A stretch of DNA of 64,000 nt from JBAOHV01 sp964450685 (GCA_964450685.1 CAYVDN010000012.1:16085-80084); one strand, 5' to 3'. Numbered from the stretch's first letter, positions 54,736 to 63,383 are shown. Numbers and translations: made by a program. The notes: generated by a model not told the origin, from the sequence alone.

Positions 54736-55443
54736 ATGAGCCGCGATGACGCAGAACTTCAAGCGACGATCGCGGCCCTTCCTGAGTCGGTTCGCGTCTC
54801 CGCCCGTCGCTTCGGGCCAGGTCACGAATACGGTTGGCACCGCGACGAAGTGGCGGAAGCAATGTCCGCCCTCGCCGATGTAGGTGCTGTCATCCTCGGC
54901 CTGGACTTCCGTAGCGACGGAACGGGCGTAACGCCCTGGGGCATGGCAACTGAGGCGCTCGGCGGGGTAGATCTTGGCGGTCCCCGAACACCGGGGGACG
55001 GGCTGCGCCTGGCGATGGATGCGCTTGGGAACACTGCTGGGCACAACCTCGATGGCTACGACTGGGTGCTTGTGACGTTTCAGCCTCGGGTGGGCGAGGT
55101 CGAATGGGCGCGCATCTCAGCTGAGGTCCGGGAGAACGCCGAGGCACGCCGGAAGGCCCTCGAACCGTACGGTGATTTCCCGGTTCTGCTGGAGGCACTG
55201 CTGTTCGAGGCGGATCCCGTAGGACTGAACTACGAGACCAATACCGACGAGTACCGCCCCGAGGCGCAGACCATCGCACTCCGCCTACCCACAGCGTCTT
55301 CGGCCGAAGACGCGCTGCGGATCATGCACGAGGAGTTTGTGCAGTGGTTCGGCGCGGACATTGCTGGATCGATGGACCGATACGAGGTGGTCGCGGTGGC
55401 CGCCTGGGAGCTATGGCACGCGAGTGATTGGGTCTCCAAGTGA
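54736..55443 (+). CDS. Hypothetical protein, two-domain, unknown function
   Basis: A 235-residue protein with an ATG 11 bases after AGGGGG. The N-terminal 125 residues contain ALADVGAVILGLDFRSDG and GYDWVLVTFQPRVGEVEW, and the C-terminal half contains ADPVGLNYETNTDEYRPEA, ALRIMHEEFVQWFG and RYEVVAVAAWELW. The C-terminal block resembles small actinobacterial proteins of unknown function that end in a helix-rich EEF-x-x-WF motif. I do not recognise a catalytic motif. It might be an immunity- or antitoxin-like protein, but that is only a guess from its position near a toxin-antitoxin pair. Confidence 0.6.
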   Translation: MSRDDAELQATIAALPESVRVSARRFGPGHEYGWHRDEVAEAMSALADVGAVILGLDFRSDGTGVTPWGMATEALGGVDLGGPRTPGDGLRLAMDALGNTAGHNLDGYDWVLVTFQPRVGEVEWARISAEVRENAEARRKALEPYGDFPVLLEALLFEADPVGLNYETNTDEYRPEAQTIALRLPTASSAEDALRIMHEEFVQWFGADIAGSMDRYEVVAVAAWELWHASDWVSK

Positions 55444-55445
55444 TC

Positions 55446-55675
55446 CCTCAGTCGACGAACGACGCCGGGCGACGGCCAATGACCTCGTTCGGGACGAATC
55501 CGCCGATCTGTAGGCTCACGCCAAGGTCGAGCCCGGCCGATTTCGGCTCCGGATCGACGAAGTTTGCTACCAGCACGCGGCGCAGGCCCGCGACGCCGAG
55601 ATCGCAGCGAAGCTGGATGTGTTTCGGCCCCAGGTCGCTGCGAACCCCCGTCCGTCGGTCGGCAGACGGGAGTAG
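55446..55675 (+). pseudogene. Possible remnant of a gene with an in-frame stop
   Basis: A frame with high GC at third positions reads SVDERRRATANDLVRDESADL, then a TAG at 55511-55513, then AHAKVEPGRFRLRIDE and AQARDAEIAAKLDVFRPQVA to a TAG at 55673-55675. It looks like the end of a coding region with one nonsense change and no start. No family recognised. The opposite strand also has an open frame (55448-55759), so the call is weak. Confidence 0.35.
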
Positions 55676-55685
55676 CGTTGAGTCG

Positions 55686-55904
55686 ATGGATCTCACCACG
55701 GTCATCGAGACCCGCCCCGGTGTGCGCAGCGGGAAGCCCTGCTTCGTCGGAACGCGCATTGCGGTCTACGACGTGCTCGAGTACCTCGCTTCGGGGATGA
55801 CCACCGAGGAGATCGTCGCCGACTTCCCGGAGCTGACGCCGGAGCACGTTCGGGCCGCTATCGAGTTCGCTGCTCTTCGTGAACGCCGTCTCGCCACAGC
55901 GTGA
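55686..55904 (+). CDS. DUF433 family antitoxin
   Basis: A 72-residue DUF433 protein: the typical RPGVRSGKPCFVGTRIAVYDVLEYLASGM (in blocks) and the helix-turn-helix-like TEEIVADFPELTPEHVRAAIEF. DUF433 proteins are small DNA-binding antitoxins, usually paired with a PIN-like toxin of the DUF5615 family. Here the next gene is just that, with a 4-base GTGA overlap, so translation is coupled. It probably binds its own promoter and neutralises the toxin. Confidence 0.9.
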   Translation: MDLTTVIETRPGVRSGKPCFVGTRIAVYDVLEYLASGMTTEEIVADFPELTPEHVRAAIEFAALRERRLATA

Positions 55905-56245
55905 GGCTCCTGTTCGACCAGAACCTGTCGAGGACGCTCGTCGGCGGTCTGCGAGACGTGTTTCCCGAGAGCCGGCACGTTACGGAGCTCGACCTCGACA
56001 CTGCGACTGATCAGGAGATCTGGAACTATGCCGGCGAGCATGACTACGTCATAGCCTCGAAGGACTCCGACTTCCGTCAGCTCGCGTTCCTCCACGGCCC
56101 ACCGCCGAAGGTCGCGTGGCTCCGGGTCGGCAATGCGTCGACCGCCACGGTCCTTCAGATCCTCCTCGACCACATCCAGGTCGTGGAGGCGTTCGCGCTC
56201 AGCGAGGACGAGGCGCTCCTCGTCCTGCCGGGCATGCCCGGCTGA
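55901..56245 (+). CDS. DUF5615 family PIN-like toxin
   Basis: A 114-residue PIN-like protein: the N-terminal acidic residue is in LLFDQNLSRTLVGGL, and further acidic ones follow in HVTELDLDTATDQEIWNYA and VIASKDSDFRQLAF. The DQNL, D-x-x-I and KDSDF pattern is the signature of DUF5615 (Mut7-C/PIN fold, presumed RNase). The GTG start overlaps the stop of the DUF433 antitoxin gene. The pair forms a compact type II-like toxin-antitoxin module just upstream of a tRNA gene. Confidence 0.9.
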   Translation: MRLLFDQNLSRTLVGGLRDVFPESRHVTELDLDTATDQEIWNYAGEHDYVIASKDSDFRQLAFLHGPPPKVAWLRVGNASTATVLQILLDHIQVVEAFALSEDEALLVLPGMPG

Positions 56246-56311
56246 CACTGCCGGAATCGGCATGTGCACCATCGCGGATCAGGTCGAGTCGGTGCATCGC
56301 GCCGGGAACAA

Positions 56312-56339
56312 CGAAACCCCTGCAGTTGCAGGGGTTTCG
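56312..56339. terminator. Hairpin terminator between the toxin gene and tRNA-Gly
   Basis: CGAAACCCCTGCA, GT, TGCAGGGGTTTCG: perfect 13-base arms. It lies 6 bases beyond the 3' end of the minus-strand tRNA-Gly gene and about 65 bases after the plus-strand toxin gene. The A/T-rich outer pairs could end transcription from both sides. Confidence 0.75.
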
Positions 56340-56345
56340 CATCAG

Positions 56346-56416
56346 AGCGGGTGACGGGAATCGAACCCGCGCTGTCAGCTTGGGAAGCTGAAGTTCTACC
56401 ATTGAACTACACCCGC
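56346..56416 (-). tRNA. tRNA-Gly (anticodon CCC)
   Basis: A 71-base cloverleaf on the minus strand. Acceptor GCGGGTG pairs with CACCCGC, D arm GTTCAATGGTAGAAC, anticodon arm TCAGC-TTCCCAA-GCTGA with anticodon CCC at the loop centre, T arm GCGGG-TTCGATT-CCCGT. U73 is the discriminator and CCA is not encoded. It reads GGG (glycine) codons. Confidence 0.97.
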
Positions 56417-56480
56417 AGTAGGTGGCGACTGTAGCGCAGCGGATAACCGGCGCTCACCACAGCGGACTACGGTGCGGCCC

Positions 56481-57050
56481 GTGATCCTCGCCGACCGATC
56501 GATCCGCGACCTGGTGGCCGAAGGCCGACTGGTCATCGAGCCCTTTGACGACGCTCTGGTCCAGCCGGCGTCGGTCGATGTCCGTCTCGGCAGTCAGTTC
56601 CGGGTGATGCGCAACAGCCGCATGACCCACATCGACCCGACGGTCGACAACGACGGGCTGATGGAGACCGTCGAGGTACCCGCCGGCGATCCGTTCGTCC
56701 TGCACCCGGGAGAGTTCGCTCTCGGCCACACCGCCGAGACGTTCGAGCTGTGCGACGACGTTGTCGGCATCGTCAACGGCAAGTCCAGCCTGGGCCGCCT
56801 CGGCCTCCAGGTGCATGCGACCGCTGGCTTCGTCGATCCCGGGTTCGCCGGGGTGATCGTGTTGGAACTGTCGAACGTCGCGACCCTGCCGATCCTGCTG
56901 CGCCCGCAGATGAAGGTCGCCCAGATGGTCTTCCAACGTCTGGACCGAGCCGCCGAACGGCCCTACGGCCACCCGGACCTCAACTCCAAGTACCAGGGCC
57001 AGAGCGGCGCGGTGGCATCGCGCTACTCGCTGAACGATCCCGTCAGCTGA
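56481..57050 (+). CDS. dcd: dCTP deaminase (likely dUMP-forming)
   Basis: A 189-residue dCTP deaminase, the usual length. It starts ILADRSIRDLV and has PFDDALVQPASVDVRLG, the catalytic Arg/Glu region FVLHPGEFALGHTAE, GKSSLGRLGLQVHATAGFVDPGF with the catalytic residues, and a C-terminal SKYQGQSGAVASRYS lid. The close match to the actinobacterial bifunctional enzyme (dCTP to dUMP in one step, as in Mycobacterium) suggests the same activity. The GTG at 56481 is preferred over a GTG at 56472 because the family begins M-I/L-L-x-D-R. It begins 65 bases upstream of the tRNA's 5' end, in the opposite direction. Confidence 0.93.
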   Translation: MILADRSIRDLVAEGRLVIEPFDDALVQPASVDVRLGSQFRVMRNSRMTHIDPTVDNDGLMETVEVPAGDPFVLHPGEFALGHTAETFELCDDVVGIVNGKSSLGRLGLQVHATAGFVDPGFAGVIVLELSNVATLPILLRPQMKVAQMVFQRLDRAAERPYGHPDLNSKYQGQSGAVASRYSLNDPVS

Positions 57051-57093
57051 AACCGCGGCGCATCCGTTCAGACAGCGGAGAGGCCCGCTCTCC

Positions 57094-57576
57094 TCAGCCG
57101 GTGGCCAGGCGCATTCGGTAGCGGAAGAACGAACCGTCGGACGACGCGCGCCGTGCAGCTCTGGCCTCGGGGTCGGTGGATGCCACCTCGGTGACTGCGT
57201 CGACGAGGCGGTCCGCCTCCACAGGCCGGATCAGCACCACGTCCGCGTCGTCTCCCAGGCCGAAAGCGGCGTCGACCTGATCATCGACTATCGCGACGAT
57301 CCCGGCGTCGTGGAGCTGCGGCTCCGGGCGGGACCGCAACGAGGTGACCAGCCTGGTCGTGGCCGCGATTCCGCGCACGCTGTTGGATAGCACCAGTACG
57401 GCGACGTGCTCGTCCCGTAGGCACCGCAGCGCCAGAGTGGGCGACCGCACGGAGGCGACGTGGAACCCTGCCGCTTCCAGGACCCTGGAAAGGGCCTCGG
57501 CGTGTGACCGGTCCTCCTCGACAACCAGCACCCGTGCCCGTCGCGACGAGCGGAGGTCGACGACCGGCGCGGACAT
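57094..57576 (-). CDS. Receiver-like protein lacking the phospho-acceptor Asp
   Basis: A 160-residue protein with a response-regulator receiver fold: RVLVVEEDRSHAEALSRVLEAAG supplies the acidic pair, but the strand that should end in the phosphorylated Asp reads VAVLVLSNSVRG (Asp replaced by Ser or Asn), and the conserved Lys is Arg in VLIRPVEADRL. It is therefore unlikely to be phosphorylated and has no DNA-binding output domain. It lies 6 bases after the EtfD-like gene on the same strand, so it is co-transcribed. It may act as a pseudo-receiver binding a partner. Confidence 0.75.
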   Translation of the reverse strand: MSAPVVDLRSSRRARVLVVEEDRSHAEALSRVLEAAGFHVASVRSPTLALRCLRDEHVAVLVLSNSVRGIAATTRLVTSLRSRPEPQLHDAGIVAIVDDQVDAAFGLGDDADVVLIRPVEADRLVDAVTEVASTDPEARAARRASSDGSFFRYRMRLATG

Positions 57577-57582
57577 GTCGGA

Positions 57583-59829
57583 TCAGCCCTTGGCCTGCAT
57601 CGGGTTCTGGGCCAGCGGCTCGGCGTTCTCGAGAGCGTCGAGCACGTGCATTGCGAGGTCGCCGACCTTGACTGTGTCGTCCTCGAGCCCCTGGGCCTTC
57701 ACACCGTCGTCGATCATCACGTAGCAGAACGGACAGGCGGTCGCGATGCGGCTGGCGCCGGTCGCCACCAGCTCCTGGGAGCGTTCGACGTTGATCTGCT
57801 TGCCGATGTTCTCCTCCATGAACATGCGCGCACCGCCGGCGCCACAGCACATCCCCTTGGTGCCGTTGCGGCCGGCCTCGACGATCTCGACCCCCTTGAG
57901 CGAGCCGATCACGTTGCGCGGCGCCATGTACACGTCGTTGTGGCGGCCCAGGTAGCAGGAGTCGTGGTACACCATCCGCTCGTCGAGCTTCGCGCCGGTC
58001 ATGTCCAGGCGACCGGAGTCGATCAGTTCCTCGAGGAACTGGCTGTGGTGCAGCACCTCGTAGTTGCCACCCAACTGCGGGTACTCGTTGTCGAGCGTGT
58101 TGAAGCAGTGCGGGCACTGCGTGATGATCTTGCGGACGCCCATCTCGTTCATCATCTCGATGTTCTGCATCGCGAGCATCTGGAAGATGTACTCATTGCC
58201 CGAGCGCCGAGCTGGGTCTCCGGTGCAGTTCTCGGCGGGGCCGAGCACGGCGAAGCTGACCTGCGCACGCTGGAGCAGCTTGGCCATCGCCTGGGTGACC
58301 TTCTGGTTCTTGTCGTCGAAGGAACCGGCGCAGCCCACCCAGTAGAGGTACTCGGCGGTGAACGGGTCGCCGCCCTCGATGATCTCGATCCCGTCGAGCG
58401 CCTTGGTCCAGTTGGCGCGCTCTGACTGCGACATGCCCCACGGGTTGCCGGAGTTCTCCATGCCGCGGAACGCGGTGCCGAGCTCGGTGGGGAAGTCCGA
58501 CTCCATGAGCGTCAGGTAACGACGCATGTCGAGGATCTTGTCGAGGATCTCGATGTTGACCGGGCAGTTCTCATCGCACGCCTTGCAGGAAGTGCACGAC
58601 CAGACCTCTTCGGGGGTGATGCGCTCGAACAGCGAGTCGGCCGAGACCTTGATCTCTCCGTCCACCCCGATCGGAGGTGAGACGACCGGGTTGCCGGTCG
58701 CGGCCATGACCTCGCCGGTCTTGAGCACGATCTCGCGCGGGTCGAGCGGCTTGCCGGTCGCGTGCGCTGGGCACACCGATGTGCAACGTCCGCACATCGT
58801 GCACGCGTCGGTGTCGAGCAGCTGCTTCCAGGTGAAGTCCTCGACAACCGATGCGCCGAAGCTCTCGAGCTCGGTCTCCATCAGGTTCGGCATCGGCTTC
58901 ATTGCGCCCTTCGGACGGTCCTTGTCCGACAGGTACATGTTCAGCGGTGACGTGAAGATGTGACGCAGCATCGTGGTCGGCAGGATGACCAGGAACGCGA
59001 TGAAGCTGAGCACGTGGGTGATCCACATCGCCTGGTACCAACCCTCGACGGTGCTCAGGTTCTCGACCAGCCCGGACAGCGGGTAGCCGACGAATGACCA
59101 CTTCTCGAAGTCGGGTCGCCCGGCCGAGGCGATGCGGAACATCTCGGCCAGGAATCCGGTCAGGCCGATCGTGAACAGGGTGCCGAGGATGATCGCGTGC
59201 TCGGGCTTGGACTTGATCCGGATCCGGTACGGGCGCTGCACGTAGCGACGCACGATCGCCCAGACCACACCTCCGAGGAACACGACTCCGGCCAGGTCGC
59301 CGATGAACGCGTACGCCTCGTAGATGGTGCCGTGCAGGAACTTGAGCGACTCGGGAAGCTGGTGGTTGATCTCGAGCACCGAGGTGACAGCGAGGAGCAC
59401 CAGGAAGCCGAAGTAGATCATCGAGTGCATGACCCCGGCGGCGGGATCGCGCATGAGGGTCTGCATGTAGAGCCCGGCCCGCAGCCGTTCCATGCGCCGC
59501 TTGGCGTTCTTGGGCGTGATGTCCCGCTTGTCCGGACCGCCGCGCTGCCAGTTGCGCACCCGGTAGGAGAACATGACCGCTCCGGCGACGAACATCACCG
59601 GGAGAACCGTGTAGAACGCGAGCTTGATCGGTCCCGGGATGAACTCGAACACCTCTCGCTGGATCGGGCTGTCGTCGTGGAACTGGAAGACCGTCGCGGC
59701 GACTCCCGAGAGGGCGACGACCAGCGCTATGACGACGCCGACGATGATCGCCGTCTGGTTCGGTCGCAGCCGGGTCGGCCCCGGGAGCGGCTCTGTGTTC
59801 TCGTCTGCGTGCGTATCGGTGGCGCTCAT
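57583..59829 (-). CDS. Membrane Fe-S oxidoreductase, EtfD/HdrDE-like
   Basis: A 748-residue fusion of a nitrate-reductase-gamma-like membrane part (residues about 25-295, six helices with paired His for heme), a 4Fe-4S ferredoxin part with C343-C346-C349-C353 (CTMCGRCTSVCP) and C412-C415-C418-C422 (CTSCKACDENCP), and two CCG domains (CPHCFNTLDNEYPQ, MCCGAGGARMF). This is the layout of Rv0338c (EtfD), thought to pass electrons from ETF (acyl-CoA dehydrogenases) to menaquinone. It lies between a cNMP-binding protein gene and a receiver-like gene. It links the fatty-acid oxidation genes of this window to respiration. Confidence 0.9.
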   Translation of the reverse strand: MSATDTHADENTEPLPGPTRLRPNQTAIIVGVVIALVVALSGVAATVFQFHDDSPIQREVFEFIPGPIKLAFYTVLPVMFVAGAVMFSYRVRNWQRGGPDKRDITPKNAKRRMERLRAGLYMQTLMRDPAAGVMHSMIYFGFLVLLAVTSVLEINHQLPESLKFLHGTIYEAYAFIGDLAGVVFLGGVVWAIVRRYVQRPYRIRIKSKPEHAIILGTLFTIGLTGFLAEMFRIASAGRPDFEKWSFVGYPLSGLVENLSTVEGWYQAMWITHVLSFIAFLVILPTTMLRHIFTSPLNMYLSDKDRPKGAMKPMPNLMETELESFGASVVEDFTWKQLLDTDACTMCGRCTSVCPAHATGKPLDPREIVLKTGEVMAATGNPVVSPPIGVDGEIKVSADSLFERITPEEVWSCTSCKACDENCPVNIEILDKILDMRRYLTLMESDFPTELGTAFRGMENSGNPWGMSQSERANWTKALDGIEIIEGGDPFTAEYLYWVGCAGSFDDKNQKVTQAMAKLLQRAQVSFAVLGPAENCTGDPARRSGNEYIFQMLAMQNIEMMNEMGVRKIITQCPHCFNTLDNEYPQLGGNYEVLHHSQFLEELIDSGRLDMTGAKLDERMVYHDSCYLGRHNDVYMAPRNVIGSLKGVEIVEAGRNGTKGMCCGAGGARMFMEENIGKQINVERSQELVATGASRIATACPFCYVMIDDGVKAQGLEDDTVKVGDLAMHVLDALENAEPLAQNPMQAKG

Positions 59830-59888
59830 AGCAGTTCCGAAGCTACCGCGGCACCCGCGTGGCGGGCGATTGCGGAGCTCCGGCTGAG

Positions 59889-60308
59889 TCAGTGAGACAG
59901 CGACTGCTCCGACTGGCGCAGCCGCCGAGCCGTAGCCACTAGCAGCTTGTGGGCGAGTGTCGGGATCTCGTCCAGCACCGCGCTGAACGCTGACTTCGAC
60001 AAGACCAGCAGCAGCATCTCGGAGCTGGCTGTGACCGTCGCGGTGCGGGGGCCACCATCCAGGAGGGCCAGCTCGCCGAAGTGATCACCGGGGCCGAGCT
60101 CGGCGGCGACCGTGTCGTCCTTGGTCACCACTGCGGTTCCGGAGAGGATCACGAACGCCTCACGACCGACCCCGCCCTGTGTGGTCAGCTCGGTTCCCGC
60201 GGGCACCCGCACCTCGTCAGCTGCTCGGGCGAGTCGCTGCAGATCGCGGCCAGAGCAGGCGGAGAACAACGGAATCCCGGCGAGTTGTTCGGTGAACAGC
60301 GACATCAC
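59889..60308 (-). CDS. Cyclic nucleotide-binding domain protein
   Basis: A 139-residue protein made almost entirely of one cNMP-binding domain: LFSACSGRDLQRLARAADEV, VILSGTAVVTKDD, and the phosphate-binding cassette GDHFGELALLDGGPRTATVTA, where Arg and Glu contact the ribose phosphate. A short C-terminal helix (KLLVATARRLRQSEQSL) ends it; there is no DNA-binding domain, unlike Crp. It lies 59 bases upstream of the EtfD-like gene on the same strand and is likely its regulator or sensor. Confidence 0.85.
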   Translation of the reverse strand: MMSLFTEQLAGIPLFSACSGRDLQRLARAADEVRVPAGTELTTQGGVGREAFVILSGTAVVTKDDTVAAELGPGDHFGELALLDGGPRTATVTASSEMLLLVLSKSAFSAVLDEIPTLAHKLLVATARRLRQSEQSLSH

Positions 60309-60472
60309 ATCGATGGTACGGGTCCTACCGTCCGACGCGTCGGGAGACCTGGGTCAGCGGAGGGAGCATGTTCTCGCTGCATCGTGCGGATGGGAGCGAC
60401 GGTGCGGTTGAATAGCGGTCGAGCGAGGAACGGAGAAACGGCCGCCATGGCAAGCACCCACGAGGTCCGACG

Positions 60473-61297
60473 ATGAGAGTGGTCGCGGTCGCGGGAGCCA
60501 AGGGTGGAGTGGGCAAGACCGCCACTGCAGTGAACCTGGCGATGCTGTCGGCCGCGGCGGGTTACCGGACGCTGCTGTGGGACCTCGACCCACAGGGTGC
60601 TGCGACGCACTGCTACCGCGCTCGAGCGCGGGTCAAGGGCGGCGCCACCAGGTTGTTGGGTGGCAAGCGTGAACTCGACGCGTACGTGCGTCACACCGAC
60701 TACGACGGTCTTGACCTGTTGCCGGCGGATCCGTCGTTCCGGGTGGTCGACACGATCCTCGCGACCCGCCGGTGGCCCGACAGGGTGCTGCGCAAGCTTT
60801 TGCGCCCTCTCGACGGCAGCTACGACGTGGTGGTGCTGGACTGCGCTCCCGGGCTGGGCATCGTGACCGAGTCGGTGCTCGTGGCGTCGGACCTGGTGCT
60901 GGCCCCGATCATCCCGGCCCCGTTGGCCGTGCGCAGCCTCGACCAGCTCGACGAGTTCATCCGTGAGAATCGCCCGGGTCTGCCGCTGCTCGCGTTCCTG
61001 TCGATGCTCGACGAACGCAAAGTCCTTCATCGTCAGGTCATCTCACAGGTTCGTGGCGACCGTCGTTTCGCCCTGGCGGCGGTTCCCATGTCGTCAGCTG
61101 TGGAGCGGATGGGCATGGAGCAGGTCCCCGCGGTGCTGGCGTCTCCCCAGAACCTCGCGGCGATCGCCTACCGGCGCCTTTGGGCAGAGGTCGAGGACCG
61201 CCTGGACCTGGAGGCACCCAAGCGCGCTTCGATCGACCTCGGGTCGGTCGCTTCCCCTGGTGTCGTCGACGGGTTGGGTGCCGCCGAAGCAGGTTGA
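60473..61297 (+). CDS. ParA-family ATPase, orphan
   Basis: A 274-residue ParA/MinD-type ATPase. The deviant Walker A is AGAKGGVGKTATAVNLA, Walker A' is LLWDLDPQGAATHCY, and Walker B is YDVVVLDCAPGLGIVTES. Two Arg-rich positions near residue 200 may bind DNA. There is no ParB gene next to it, so it is an orphan ParA (perhaps for protein positioning). It has an ATG start in an ordinary context. A divergent cNMP gene lies upstream and gpmA converges downstream. Confidence 0.88.
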   Translation: MRVVAVAGAKGGVGKTATAVNLAMLSAAAGYRTLLWDLDPQGAATHCYRARARVKGGATRLLGGKRELDAYVRHTDYDGLDLLPADPSFRVVDTILATRRWPDRVLRKLLRPLDGSYDVVVLDCAPGLGIVTESVLVASDLVLAPIIPAPLAVRSLDQLDEFIRENRPGLPLLAFLSMLDERKVLHRQVISQVRGDRRFALAAVPMSSAVERMGMEQVPAVLASPQNLAAIAYRRLWAEVEDRLDLEAPKRASIDLGSVASPGVVDGLGAAEAG

Positions 61298-61307
61298 CCC
61301 GACGGCG

Positions 61308-62069
61308 TCAGCCCCCGGATGCCTGACGGGCAACCGCCTCGGCTCGCGCCTTCACGGCCTCGGGGTCCATCAGGTACCGCTCCGTCACCGGCCGTGACTC
61401 GGTCGGTCGGGCGTCGTCGCCGAGCTCGTAGAGCAGCGGCACCCCTGTCGGGATGTTCAGTTCGGTGATCTCGTCGTCCGAGATCCCGTCGAGGTGTTTG
61501 ACGAGTGCCCGCAGCGAGTTGCCGTGGGCGACGACGAGCACTGTCGAGTCACCGACCAGGTCCGGGACGATCGCGTCGTACCAGTACGGCAGCATGCGCT
61601 CGACGACATCCTTCAGGCACTCGCTGGTCGGGACGAGCTCCGGTGGCAACGACTCGTAGCGCACGTCGTCGTTCGGGTTGTGAGCGTTGTCAGCGGCGAT
61701 GGCTGGTGGTGGGGTGTCGTAGCTGCGTCGCCAGACCTTGACCTGGTCCTCGCCGTACTGGGCGGCTGTCTCGGCCTTGTTCTTGCCCGTCAGGTCGCCG
61801 TAGTGGCGCTCGTTGAGACGCCAGCTGCGCCGCACGGGGATCCACAGGCGACCGAGGACGTCGAGCGCGTTGTTGGCTGTGCGGATTGCACGGACCTGTA
61901 GCGACGTGTGCAACACCTCGGGTGCGATCCCGTGCTCGAGCAGCATGGTTCCTGCGGCGAACGCCTCCTCCTGGCCCGTCTCGGTCAGGTCGCAGTCGTA
62001 CCAGCCGGTGAACAGGTTCAGCTTGTTCCACTCGCTCTCGCCGTGGCGGAGCAGCACGAGACGTGACAC
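61308..62069 (-). CDS. gpmA: 2,3-bisphosphoglycerate-dependent phosphoglycerate mutase
   Basis: A 253-residue cofactor-dependent phosphoglycerate mutase of glycolysis and gluconeogenesis. It has the histidine phosphatase signature LVLLRHGESEWNKLNLFTGW, the ETG and GM-LL region, the catalytic LNERHYGDLTGKNKAETAAQYGEDQVKVWRRSYDTPPP (in blocks), and the second His in VLVVAHGNSLRALVKHLDG. The GTG at 62069, with GGGAG upstream, gives the family's normal start. Longer readings are spurious. It is divergent from the glycosyltransferase gene. Confidence 0.96.
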   Translation of the reverse strand: MSRLVLLRHGESEWNKLNLFTGWYDCDLTETGQEEAFAAGTMLLEHGIAPEVLHTSLQVRAIRTANNALDVLGRLWIPVRRSWRLNERHYGDLTGKNKAETAAQYGEDQVKVWRRSYDTPPPAIAADNAHNPNDDVRYESLPPELVPTSECLKDVVERMLPYWYDAIVPDLVGDSTVLVVAHGNSLRALVKHLDGISDDEITELNIPTGVPLLYELGDDARPTESRPVTERYLMDPEAVKARAEAVARQASGG

Positions 62070-62156
62070 TTGGGTCTCCCTTGGGTCGCGGACCGCCCGA
62101 CGATAGCCGTCGGGTCCCGTGGGGCCGAAGGTGGACCGGCCGTACACTCGCCACCC

Positions 62157-63179
62157 ATGCGGGTCTCGGTCGTCATCCCCTGTCACAACTCGCTGGAGTG
62201 GTTGCCTCTCACCGTCGACTCGGTGCTCCGCCAGACGTTCGCCGACCTCGAGGTGGTGCTGGTCGACGACGGTGGCGACGACGATCTCGCGGCGTGGACG
62301 GTCACCCTGGGCGACGACCGGGTGCGATGTGTCCGCCAGGAGAACGGGGGTGTCGCGTCGGCCCGCAACCGCGGTATCGCCGAAGCCCGGGGAGAGCTGG
62401 TCGCACTGCTCGACTCCGATGACCTGTGGGAGCCGGAGACGCTGGAGTCGCTCGTGTGTGCCCACGACCGGGCGGTCCGGGCCACGGGACCGGACGAGCG
62501 GCCGATCGGGCTCACGTACGGCTGGTACGACGTGATCGATGAACACGGGGTGACGAACGGTCGCGCTGTCACATCCCATCTGGATGGCGACATATGGGAC
62601 GAGTTGGTGGTCGCGAACGTCATCGCGGTCGGCTCGGCGCTGCTACCGGCGGCGGTCTTCGCCGAGATCGGCGGACCGCTCGAGAACCGGGACCGCTTCG
62701 CCGTCGACGTCGAGGACTGGGAGTTCTGGATCCGGGTTGCAGCGTCGTACCGGGTCGCGCTCGCGCCGCGTGTCGTGCTGCACGTGCGCCGCCACGAGTC
62801 CAACTCGACCGGTGCCGGGGCGACGGCCAGCCTCGAGGCGGCCTACGCCGCGCTGATCGACAGGGTCTTCGATCCGTCGCGCACTCCGCCCAGGGACCCG
62901 GCCACGCTCAGAACGCTCCGCGCTCGCGCCGAGACCAGGTCGGACGTGCTCTTGGCCTGGCACAGCATGAACCTGGACGAGGACACCACGGCTGCTGCCA
63001 GGTACCTGAGGTCGGCACGCGGGAGAGGGTCGAACTGGTGGCGGGATCCCGAGTTCGTCCGTGCGCGTCTGGCGCTGGCCTCCCGCCAGGTCTTCGGCCC
63101 GAGGGGTTACGACACGATCCGTCGGGCCAGCCATGCCGTGCGACGCCCGTTGGCCAGGCTGCGAACTCGGGGTTCCTGA
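62157..63179 (+). CDS. Glycosyltransferase family 2
   Basis: A 340-residue GT-A type glycosyltransferase. The N-terminus is VSVVIPCHNSLEWLPLTVDSVL, followed by VVLVDDGGDDDL, QENGGVASARNRGIAEARG and LVALLDSDDLWEPETLESL, whose DxD coordinates the sugar-nucleotide metal. Later blocks include VDVEDWEFWIRVAASY. The C-terminal 90 residues are helical and Arg-rich. The acceptor is unknown, probably a cell-wall glycan. The ATG starts 88 bases from gpmA's start, in the divergent direction. Confidence 0.9.
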   Translation: MRVSVVIPCHNSLEWLPLTVDSVLRQTFADLEVVLVDDGGDDDLAAWTVTLGDDRVRCVRQENGGVASARNRGIAEARGELVALLDSDDLWEPETLESLVCAHDRAVRATGPDERPIGLTYGWYDVIDEHGVTNGRAVTSHLDGDIWDELVVANVIAVGSALLPAAVFAEIGGPLENRDRFAVDVEDWEFWIRVAASYRVALAPRVVLHVRRHESNSTGAGATASLEAAYAALIDRVFDPSRTPPRDPATLRTLRARAETRSDVLLAWHSMNLDEDTTAAARYLRSARGRGSNWWRDPEFVRARLALASRQVFGPRGYDTIRRASHAVRRPLARLRTRGS

Positions 63180-63348
63180 GATCGCTCGCCCGCGCTGTCG
63201 CTGCATCGAGCCCCTCGGCATCCTGAGGTTCTTCTTCTCGTGTTCCCCGAACCTGCTACCTCTAGACTCAACTTTGCTATACTCCCTCGGGTCAGCGTAG
63301 TGGTAACTGTCGGATGACCACCGTAGGCTGGCAGTCAGAACGTGTTCC

Positions 63349-63362
63349 GGGCCCTCGGGCCC
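63349..63362. promoter_or_regulatory. GC hairpin in the dnaK leader
   Basis: GGGCC-CTCG-GGCCC lies a few bases upstream of the dnaK ribosome-binding site (AGGAAGAG). It might slow translation until heat melts it, but the stem is short. A TATACT hexamer at 63278-63283 is a possible -10. No full HAIR or CIRCE operator is visible; ACTCAA at 63266-63271 would be only a half-site. Confidence 0.35.
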
Positions 63363-63383
63363 CGACAGGAAGAGATGAGCCAC

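Noticed and set aside
63180..63383. A HAIR or CIRCE heat-shock operator ahead of dnaK
   Set aside because: Only a half-site ACTCAA is visible; the second half of the inverted repeat is missing.
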